Source of the DNA: Mastigamoeba balamuthi
Taxonomy: Eukaryota; Evosea; Mastigamoebida; Mastigamoebidae
Length of the DNA: 64,000 nt
Assembly: GCA_902651635.1 (NCBI GenBank)
Contig: CACRSC010000010.1
Span: 1,345,794-1,409,793, forward strand
Direction of reading: 5' to 3'
This document shows, piece by piece, positions 56,619-64,000 of this stretch. The stretch's first letter is position 1; every line of letters starts with the position of its first letter. The notes below the pieces were generated by a model that was not told where the DNA came from, made no database searches, and worked only from the letters and a program-made list of their open reading frames with translations. The position numbers and the translations under genes were made by a program.

Positions 56619-57197
56619 CTTCACAACATTGATTTCTCTAATTTATCTTTATGTCGTGCATCGACTGGTGGTGTGCCATACTGTGTCGGAGTAGCTGGGT
56701 TGATGCTTGTCCCTTATGTGATTCGTTAAATTTAATATACTGATGGAGCTACTGTTCACCCTCATCTACTCTGTTCTGATTCTGTCAGATCAAGTTGCTA
56801 ATGTGGAGTTAATGAGTTTGTAATGCTCTCGCTCAGCAGCCTGACCCGCAATGCTGCTTGAAGTACGCACACCAGAAACGGGAATCAAAAGCGCTGGAAG
56901 CGACGAAGAACATGGCGGACCCGACAGAGACCCGCGACCGCACCCATGTGCTCGTCGCAGTCCCAGTGCGTCACGTTGGTCTGCACGGCCCTTGGACGTT
57001 AGAAGGCTTGAAAGCTACATCATCCATCCCCCGTAGTGGTGACATCTCGCGCAATGTTCTGTATTCCATGTTTGTTTGAAATGGTTTCCTGCAGAGGCCC
57101 TTGGCGTTGAGAACGAAATGAACACGACATGGCCGAGGCCGCGGGCCCTCCCTCTCACACTGCCCTCCGCGAGCGCTGCTCCGCGGTGGCGTCGGGC
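56619..57197. other. AT-rich intergenic, no gene seen
   Basis: Region between the tRNA-Val and the stop of the Sla2/HIP1 gene, AT-rich at 56630-56830. Only short motif-less frames are present. Confidence 0.55.
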
Positions 57198-60100
57198 TCA
57201 CTGCCACTTGCCGCGCATCGACCTGGCGAGCCGCTCCTCCTCGATCTTGGCCTGCTCGTCCGCGCTGACCCCCGACCACGGGTTCACAGCAACCGCCTCC
57301 TGCTCCCTCTGCTGCTGCATCTGCGCAGGCGTCTGCGGCAGGCTCCTGGCCGCGGGCTGCGGGGCGGCCTGCTGCTGCTGCTGCGGCTGGCCCGCGGCCT
57401 GCTGCTGCTGCGTGTACTGCGACTTGCGGATGGCGCTGAGGCGCTCGCGGGCGGACCCGAGCTCCTTCTCGAGCCGCAGGATCTGCACCTGCTGCTCCAT
57501 CTCGCGCACGCGCAGGCCGGCGGCGCCCATCGACGCGGCCTTGCGCATCTCCTCGAGCTCGGCGTCCCTCTGCGCCTGGGCGGCCTGCTGGCCCGCGGCC
57601 CTCGCGGCCTCGACCAGCAGCGCCGTCGCGCGCGTGACGGCCTTGGCGGCGTCGTCGACGCGCTCCTGCGCGGGGCTCATCGGGTCGCTCTTGCTGCGCG
57701 TCGCGCTGACCAGCTGCGCGGTGCTCGCCGCGACCGCGTGCGCAGACGCCGCGAGCGTCTCGTCGAGCAGCTCCTCCCCGCTCGACCCCTGCGTGGCCAC
57801 GCGGTTCGCAGCCCCGACGAGGTTGCCCGTCGTGCCCGCGACCGCGCGTCCGGCGCTGACGAGGCCCTCGGCCCAGACGGGGTTCGGCTGGTACGGGTGC
57901 GCAGTCGTCGCAGCCGCGCGCCCGCGGGCCACGCGCTCGCGCTGCGCGGCGGCCGCGGCCTTGACGAGCATCTCGGTGGCCTGCGAGATGGCCAGCGCGG
58001 CCTCGACGATCGCGTCGTCGACGTCGATCTCGCCGGCGGCGCGCGCGGGCATCGAGGCCTGGCGCTTGGCGCGCGCCTCGCGCAGCTGCTTGGCCAGCGC
58101 CTCGATCTGCTGCGCGGCGGCCATGAGCTCGCGCTCGGCAATGTCGTCGATGTTCGAGTCGGGTATCGCGGCGGCGGCGGCCGCCTGGCGCGCCTGCTCC
58201 TCCAGCGCCCACTTCTGCAGCGCCGCCAGCGCCTCGCGCAGCTTGTCGCCCGACGCGCGCAGGTACGTGTCGTCCGTGGCCCCCAGCGCCTCGAGGATCG
58301 CCCTGGCGGCGCCCCCGACGCCCGCGGCGCCGGCCATGACGGGCTGGCGCGTCGCGGGGTCCTCGCAGCCGATGGCGACGCCCTTGGCGTCGGACAGCAG
58401 GCTCGCGACCGCGCGCGAGAGCCCGCGCGAGGCGACGATGGCGGCCTGGTCGTCGTCGCCCGACAGCGACGCCTTGGCGATGTACTCCTTGGCCGTCGCC
58501 TCGACGCGGTCCAGCGCGCGCAGCACGTCCTCGGGCGTCGCGTCGGGGTTCGCCCCGGAGCCCCCGGCGCCGTTGAGCAGCGCCAGCGCCGCCTCGAGCT
58601 CCGCCGCTGCGCTGCGCGCGGCCTCCGCGGCGCGCCGCTCGCGGTCCGCGCGCCACTGCGCCTCGAGCTCCGCGGCGCGCGCCTGCGCCTTCTGGTGCTC
58701 GGCCGTCAGCGCCGCCATCTGCGCGCGCACGTCGACGAGCGTCGTCTCGAGCTCGTGCGCCTTGGCCCGCTCCTGCGACAGCAGCGCCTCGGCCCCGCGC
58801 AGCGCCGCCTCCGCCGCCGGCGTCTTGGACGCCGCGTCCGCGACCGCGCGGGCCAGCGACTCGCGCTGCGCGCGCTCCGCGACGAGCGCCTGCTCCGAGA
58901 CCTCGGCGGCGTGCTTGGCCGCGGCGGCGTCTGCGCGCAGGCGGTCGTTCTCGGTCTTGAGCTTGCGGACCTCGGCCTCGAGCTCTGCGATGCGCGCCTT
59001 GAGCTTGTTGATCTCGGTCGTGTCGACGACGGTGCGCGTGACGATCTGCGTGACGACCTTGGGCGACGGCGGGCGCTGGGGCACGGGCGCAGGGGCCGCA
59101 GCGGGCAGGAAGGGGTTGGCCGAGCTGAAGGCGGGCTGCGGCTGGATGGCCGTGTTCATGTCGCCGAAGAGGTCGGTGAACGTGTTGCGCTGCGGCTGCA
59201 CCTTGGCCTCAAAGTCGTCAAAGTTGGCCCACGACTGCTGCACGGGCTGCGGCGGCGGCTCCGCGACGACGGGCACCGCCGTCTCGACCCTCACCGCGCG
59301 CCCCTCGCGCCCTCCCGCGCCCCCCTGCTTCCCGAACAGCGGCGGCATCTGCGAGGGAGCAAAGCCGGATGTGAGCCCCCCGTACGAGTCCCGGAGGGAG
59401 CAATTTCTCCTTTTCTGTTGTGCTCTCCGCCCCCAGAGCGCAGCGCAGCCCGTACGAGCCCCGGAGGGAGCAATTTCTTCTTTTTCTGTTGTGCTCTCCG
59501 CACGGTGCGCAGTGCAGCCCGTACGAGCCCCGGAGGGAGCAATTTCTTTTTCTTTCTTGTGCACTGCGCCCGAGTGCGCAGTGCAACCGACAGCGGGGGA
59601 GCAGAGCAGCGGCGACGCACGTCGGGGAGGAAGGGGACGGTGGTGAGGGCGGTGATGGCGCGGACGAGCGAGGCGTCGCGGTAGATGTTGCAGAGCTCGC
59701 TGTACTCTGCGTAGTAGCGGCTGAGCGTCGTCTGCATGTCGTCGGGGATGGGGTCCATGTCGGCCGTCAGCGCCTTGAGGATCTGCGTGACCGTCTCGTA
59801 GATGCCGTACGACTCGGCGATCAGCGGCACCAGCACCGAGGCCTTGCAGTCGTCGAGCGTGTGCGTCTTGCGCGCCAGCTCGAGGATCGACGACGACGTC
59901 TGTATGACGCTGTCCTGCAGCGACAGCAGCCGCACGACAATCGACATGCCGCGCCCAAAGTCCATCGACTCGATCGGCTGCACCTTGGCCAGCTTCTCGG
60001 CCGACATGTCGCCCGACAGCGACTTGATCTCCTCGTGCACCTGGAACTTCTTGGCCAGCGTCTCTGCGTAGTTGCGCGAGATCAGCCCGTAGCCGCGGTC

Positions 60101-61146
60101 CCAGTGCATCGCCGACCACGTCGCCGTGTAGTGCTCCAGGAACCCGCTCCGCATGTACCGCTTCGACAGGAACTGCGCCCGCGCCGAGGTTGTCAGCGCA
60201 GGCCGCGCGGGGCGTTTGCGGCCGTTGCGGCCAGCGGACGGCGGGTAATCTCCGTGACATCACGGTTTCAATTTCAATTCGAGCCCCAAGAGGAGTGGAG
60301 GAAACAGAGAGAGAGAGATCTCGGGCAGAAATACAAAGCAAGAAGGGGAAACAGCGCAAAAGGGCAAACGGCGGGCGTGCAGTATTACGTGGCAGGGCCT
60401 AATTTCCTGTTTCCGCAGGAGGCGCAACGCAAAGCAGCAAAAGCAGCTGTGCACAGCGCAAAAGAAAAAAAAAGCGCTGAACCGCGCGGCGCGTGACGTG
60501 CTGCGTACCACCGGGGAGCCCTCGTGCACGACCTGGTGCAGCATCACCAGAGCTGCGCGCGGGGTGAGCGGGGCAGTGCGCCTGTGAGCAACTGGAGAGC
60601 ACGGAACCCCGCACTGCAATAAAATGCTCCAGCCGGGGGAGATGAGAGGGGGGAAGCGCACTCTTGAGGCAGATGACGGCGTCGGGGTTGGACAGGCGGC
60701 GGGCGACCTCGGCCCAGACGGTGCTGACGACGTCGTCGACGACCTCGGGCCTGTGGCTCTCGATGATGATCTCTGCGCAGGGGCAGAGCAGTCGGGTGAG
60801 CGCCACAGAGAGAGAGAAAAAGAAGCCCCGATTGCGAGGCCCCGGAGGCCCCGGGGGAGCGGGCGGCGCACTCCGGACATGCTTCGCCTTGGGGGGCTTG
60901 ATGAGGGTCGACGTCGCCTTGGACTGCGGGCGTGCGGGGCGGGGCAAGAGGTTCAGTTTCAAACGACGGTTGGGGGACGGGATTAACGGAAAGATAGGGT
61001 CCTGGTGGCAAGCGGGCCGAAAACGGGAGAAATCGGCGCGGGGCGGGGCGACGCACGACGCAGGTGCTGATGTACTTGACGACGGCGGGGTCCGCGAGGG
61101 CGCCTCGCGACGAGACCTCGGGCGGAGACCAGAACAGCGAAGTCAT
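57198..61146 (-). CDS. Sla2/HIP1-family endocytic adaptor (ANTH, coiled coil, THATCH)
   Basis: Exons include 61146-61060, from 60923 to about 60885, about 60775-60665, one near 60565-60510, about 60190-59621, and 59348-57198. The N-terminus 'MTSLFWSPPEVSSRG' leads into an ANTH domain ('SKATSTLIKPPKAKHVR', 'LVMLHQVVHEGSP', 'FLEHYTATWSAMHWDRG'). ANTH domains bind PtdIns(4,5)P2. A linker carries 'DLFGD' and 'NPFLP', short clathrin/AP2 or EH-type motifs. A long coiled coil (from 'INKLKARIAELEAEVRKL') ends in a talin-like I/LWEQ (THATCH) actin-binding core: 'AISQATEMLVKAAAAAQRE', 'WAEGLVSAGRAVAGTT' and 'AKAVTRATALLVEAARAA'. The Gln-rich tail ends 'SMRGKWQ'. The family links clathrin-coated pits to actin. 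It is divergent from the proteasome gene. Confidence 0.87.
59379..59584 (+). repeat. Three tandem ~69 bp repeats in an intron
   Basis: Units start at 59379, 59449 and 59518 (70, 69 and about 67 bp). Each begins CCCGTACGAG and holds GGAGGGAGCAATTTCT, a pyrimidine block and a GCGCAG-type end. The array fills most of the 272 bp intron 59349-59620 of the Sla2/HIP1 gene. Confidence 0.9.
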
Positions 61147-61491
61147 TTAATGTGTTCTTACAAACTGTCACCAAAAGGCGATTTTTCTCTTTCTAATAGA
61201 TTTCGATTTTTCTCGGGCCGGAGATCTTCCTGCGATCGATCTCCCCCGTGCGTGGGTTCGTTGGTTGGACCGCGCCTCAATGTCACACGAGTGAATCTGA
61301 GTGAACAGGACGAACGAAGAGCAAGCGCATGCGCCTTCTTCGTGAACGGGCCCAGATACCGGCCTGATATTCACAAGATATTGAACACGTCACAAATATC
61401 GGGGGGATCTCGACAACAACAAGGGCGTTGTTTTGAAAAGCAAGGCACCGCGCGGCCCCGCGTCCGACGACCCCCGAGCCCCCGAAACACG
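61147..61491. promoter_or_regulatory. Divergent promoter region (Sla2/HIP1 / proteasome alpha-2)
   Basis: 345 bp between divergent start codons, with an AT-rich core (61150-61210). No definite element is seen. Confidence 0.4.
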
Positions 61492-62493
61492 ATGGCCGAG
61501 AGCGACTACGACTTCTCGCTGACGACGTTCTCGCCGTCGGGCAAGCTGGTGCAGATCGAGTACGCGCTCAACGCGATGATGAGCGGCAGCACAGCGCTGG
61601 GCATCAAGGCGCGCAACGGCGTCGTCCTGGGCGCCGAGAAGAAGCTCCCGGCGCTGCTGGACCCCGCGACGCTGCCCAAGATCTCGCTCGTGAGCGAGGG
61701 CCTGGGGCTGGCGTACGCCGGCATGGGCCCCGACTGCCGCGTGCTGCTGCGCAGGTCGCGCAAGGCCGCCCAGAAGTACTGGCTCACCTACCACGAGCAG
61801 GCGCCCTCGCACGTCATGGTCCGCGAGCTCGCCAACGTCATGCAGGAGTACACCCAGTCGGGGTCCGTCCTCCCCCTCCCTCACCGCCGGACTCTGATCG
61901 CAATCCCAATTGCGGCTCTGCTGCTGCTGCTGCTGCTGCGTCTTAATTGGCCGATTGAATGGGAGAGAAATATCTCCCCAGATCAGGAAACCAGGATTCC
62001 TTCTCGGCGCTCTGATTTCCCGATTCCCGCCAAATATCAACCGGATTCGGATTGGCTGTGTGGGCACGCTCTGACCTCTCGGCGCGCGCGGCAGAGGTGT
62101 GAGGCCGTTTGGCGTGTCGCTGCTGCTGGCGGGCTACGACGACTGCGGGCCGCAGCTGTACCAGATCGACCCCTCGGGCTCGTTCTGGGGCTGGAAGGCG
62201 TCGGCCGTCGGCAAGAACATGAACAACGCCAAGACGTTCCTCGAGAAGCGCTACACCGAGGACATGGAGCTCGAGGACGCCATCCACACGGCCATCCTCA
62301 CCCTGCGCGTGAGCCACCTTACTCCGATATTTCCCGGATTCCCTTTCCTGATATCTAATAAATCTGCTCTCAGGACGGGTTCGAGGGGTCGATGACGGAG
62401 CACAACATCGAGCTGGGAGTCATCACGGAGGACCGCCAGTTCCGCATCCTCACCCCGGCCCAGATCCGCGACTACCTCGATGTCCTCGGCTGA
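61492..62493 (+). CDS. PSMA2: 20S proteasome subunit alpha type 2
   Basis: Three exons, 61492-61862, 62095-62308 and 62374-62493, give about 234 residues, the usual family size. '[20 protein letters not shown]' is the alpha-subunit N-terminal signature. '[20 protein letters not shown]', '[20 protein letters not shown]' and, across the first intron, '[19 protein letters not shown]' identify alpha-2. As in all alpha subunits there is no catalytic Thr1. It forms part of the outer ring of the 20S core and gates substrate entry. Intron 1 (61863-62094) is long for this window and carries a CTG run. The C-terminus ends 'DYLDVLG'. No anomaly. Confidence 0.95.
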
Positions 62494-63058
62494 TAGCCGG
62501 CCAGGCCAGCCAGTGCTGCCTGACACGCTGCGAGACCTCTTGCCTCAGACCAGCCGCCGTGGCGTGCACCTCCACTGTAGACCCATGGCCACAAACAAAC
62601 AAAACGGGAAATGCCTTGGTGTGATGACACCGGCTGTTACACTGGGGAGATGCTCCTTGGCATGCGTACATGTGAGCCCACAGTCTGATGGCGCTGTACT
62701 GGTGTGCCTTCATCTGCAGGTTTTTTTGCATCTGTTACACATCCTTTTGGCGCCCTTGACCTACGATAGTGCTTTGCTCACAATCGTTGTGGCGTGTCTG
62801 AGTGGATATCGAGTTCGCATTTCTCTTCTGGTGCAGCCGTGGGTATGTTGTCCCTCTTAACACGCCGTTTGAATGATGTGAACAGAATTTTTTGTTGGCT
62901 CACCATTCGTTGCAAACAGGCAGCCAGTTACTTTACAACCACAGAAAAGAAAGAACCCCGATGTCTTCATCCACTTTGAGCTTGCCAATTAGCAACACAG
63001 TGCTTCACAGTAGAAAATGCTCACATTGAGTGATCAGGTCTCAACACATCATCTGCGT
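62494..63058. other. Intergenic, no gene seen
   Basis: Convergent 3' region between the proteasome gene and the right-edge gene, AT-richer and with short motif-less frames only. Confidence 0.55.
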
Positions 63059-64000
63059 TCAGATGAGCGCCCAGGCAGCAACCACCACCGCTGCCACCAG
63101 GCCTGCCGTGGGGGCCGAGGAAGTGCCCCTGGTCTCTTCGCCAGCGGGGCCCAGTGCCAGCGTCGACGACACCCTGGCCGTGTTTGTCGTGACCACGCTG
63201 TCAGAGCGCCTTGCCGGGTGCTGGTTGATGTCAGCGCGCAGGGTAGACACGATCTTGAGGTCACTATTGACCCTGAAGTGCGACGCGGCCAGGCGGAAGC
63301 TGTAGCACACCCATGCAGCATCGGCTGAGGGCGGGCACTGTTCCAGCCCAAAGCCCAGCAGAGGGTCCGAGGCGGCAGGGGAGGCGGCGTCGAAGAGGAT
63401 GAGGTCTGTGCCGGAGCGGAGGGCCATGCCTGAGAGCACGACCCTGAGGAGGGCCGTCCTGTTGAGGGTGATGTCCGTGAAGACGTGGTCCCGGACGTGG
63501 ACGACGTTGTCAGTGAAGAAGCGAACGGTCTCGGTTGGGGCTGCGGGGTCAGTGTAGGTGGACTGGGCGCTGTTGAGGCGAACGGTTGTGTTGAGCATAC
63601 ACCAGTTCTCCAGGCCCTCAAGCGTCGCCACCAGTGAGCTAGCGTGGGCGGCAGACTGCGGCCTGGTGCTGCAGATGACGTAGTCGAGGGTGAAGCCATC
63701 ACTGGCCGTCGTACTGCAGATGGCGTACTGGCTGATGGTCACCGTCAGGTGCCACCGCTGCTTGTTGGGCTCCCCGTCGACTGTCCCCATCAGCGCCGGC
63801 GCTGTCACGCTCTGTATGTGGCCCGCGGGCCCGCGGACCGAGAACGCAGTGGGGTCGATGGCGTAGTCCCTCTCCACCGCCACTGTGATCAGGTCGAACG
63901 ACACGCTGGGGCTGCTCCGGTCCAGGGGCACCAGCACAGACAGTTTCTCGATGTAGCCCCACACCAGCGTCGCGTCCAGCATGCCCAGCGCACTGTGCAC
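63059..64000 (-). CDS. Probable GPI-anchored surface protein (5' end off window)
   Basis: A single open frame of at least 313 residues, with no start in the window, so it is cut by the right edge. It is rich in beta-strand patterns and Ser/Thr/Ala, with N-x-S/T sequons ('LNTTVRLN', 'LNRTALL') and paired Cys. The last 16 residues (TAGLVAAVVVAAWALI) are hydrophobic and end the protein, preceded by a small-residue stretch (GTSSAP). That is the layout of a GPI-attachment signal. The family is not recognised. Likely secreted and anchored outside the cell, function unknown. Confidence 0.55.
   Translation of the reverse strand: MHSALGMLDATLVWGYIEKLSVLVPLDRSSPSVSFDLITVAVERDYAIDPTAFSVRGPAGHIQSVTAPALMGTVDGEPNKQRWHLTVTISQYAICSTTASDGFTLDYVICSTRPQSAAHASSLVATLEGLENWCMLNTTVRLNSAQSTYTDPAAPTETVRFFTDNVVHVRDHVFTDITLNRTALLRVVLSGMALRSGTDLILFDAASPAASDPLLGFGLEQCPPSADAAWVCYSFRLAASHFRVNSDLKIVSTLRADINQHPARRSDSVVTTNTARVSSTLALGPAGEETRGTSSAPTAGLVAAVVVAAWALI

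Noticed and set aside
57076-59684. Two + strand frames of over 850 codons
   Set aside because: They lie antisense to the coiled-coil and THATCH exons of the Sla2/HIP1 gene, whose - frame has clear homology. Their residues (Ala/Ser/Arg/Leu runs) are those expected opposite a GC-rich coiled coil.
1-64000. Search for transposons, retroelements, CRISPR arrays, virus-like genes
   Set aside because: No reverse transcriptase, integrase, transposase, capsid-like or Cas-like motif and no long terminal or inverted repeats were seen by eye. Small or decayed elements could be missed.

Overview
The window is nuclear DNA of a GC-rich, intron-dense protist. Genes carry many short phased introns whose donors are mostly GTGCG-type and whose acceptors follow pyrimidine tracts. 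Both strands are used and intergenic gaps are short. Two eukaryotic tRNA genes are present. Gene content (TmcB-like PAS adenylyl cyclases, a 12-membrane-span cyclase-like pair, an IPT/EGF surface receptor, a Sla2/HIP1 endocytic adaptor, the axonemal protein DRC11) fits a flagellated amoeba-like lineage such as Amoebozoa. That placement is inference and no marker here fixes the species.

Layout. 1-1.7 kb (-): type II membrane protein with a GH130-like beta-propeller, cut by the left edge. 2.1-9.0 kb (-): two tandem paralogues with the plan 6TM-C1-6TM-C2 of metazoan and Dictyostelium ACA-type adenylyl cyclases, but with degenerate catalytic residues. 9.5-14.1 kb (-): two tandem SLC35F6-like transporters. 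15.1-16.9 kb (-): PP2A B''-type subunit, divergent from DRC11/IQCA1 (17.3-20.6 kb, +). Then, on +, a C2-domain protein with a GYPQQP repeat tail (20.8-22.0 kb) and an SLC45/GPH-like sugar transporter (22.3-24.3 kb) that contains an assembly flaw.

24.9-36.3 kb (+): two tandem multi-span TmcB-like/PAS/class III cyclase genes with intact catalytic residues and near-identical 3' parts, which suggests gene conversion. 36.7-38.3 kb (-): a third SLC35F6-like gene. 38.3-39.6 kb: no supported gene. 39.6 kb: tRNA-Pro(AGG). 39.9-44.6 kb: an unknown protein (+), a possible nuclear regulator (-) and a ubiquitin-like-domain membrane protein (+). 44.8-47.4 kb (+): AASDH-like adenylate-forming enzyme whose PQQ propeller ends after one blade. 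It is followed at once by a roughly 30-module EGF-like receptor lacking a clear N-terminus (to 52.0 kb). 52.3-52.7 kb (-): serine-protease-like fragment. 52.8-56.3 kb (-): CS-SH3-SH3-pseudokinase. 56.5 kb: tRNA-Val(CAC). 57.2-61.1 kb (-): Sla2/HIP1 homologue, divergent from proteasome alpha-2 (61.5-62.5 kb, +). 63.1 kb to the end (-): a probable GPI-anchored surface protein, cut by the right edge.

Themes: cAMP signalling dominates the first 36 kb, with two predicted live adenylyl cyclases and two predicted dead cyclase-like proteins. Surface sensing, adhesion and endocytosis dominate the last third. I saw no retroelements, DNA transposons, CRISPR arrays or virus-like elements. Exon boundaries were read by eye from splice consensus and reading phase; only those given explicitly are supported.
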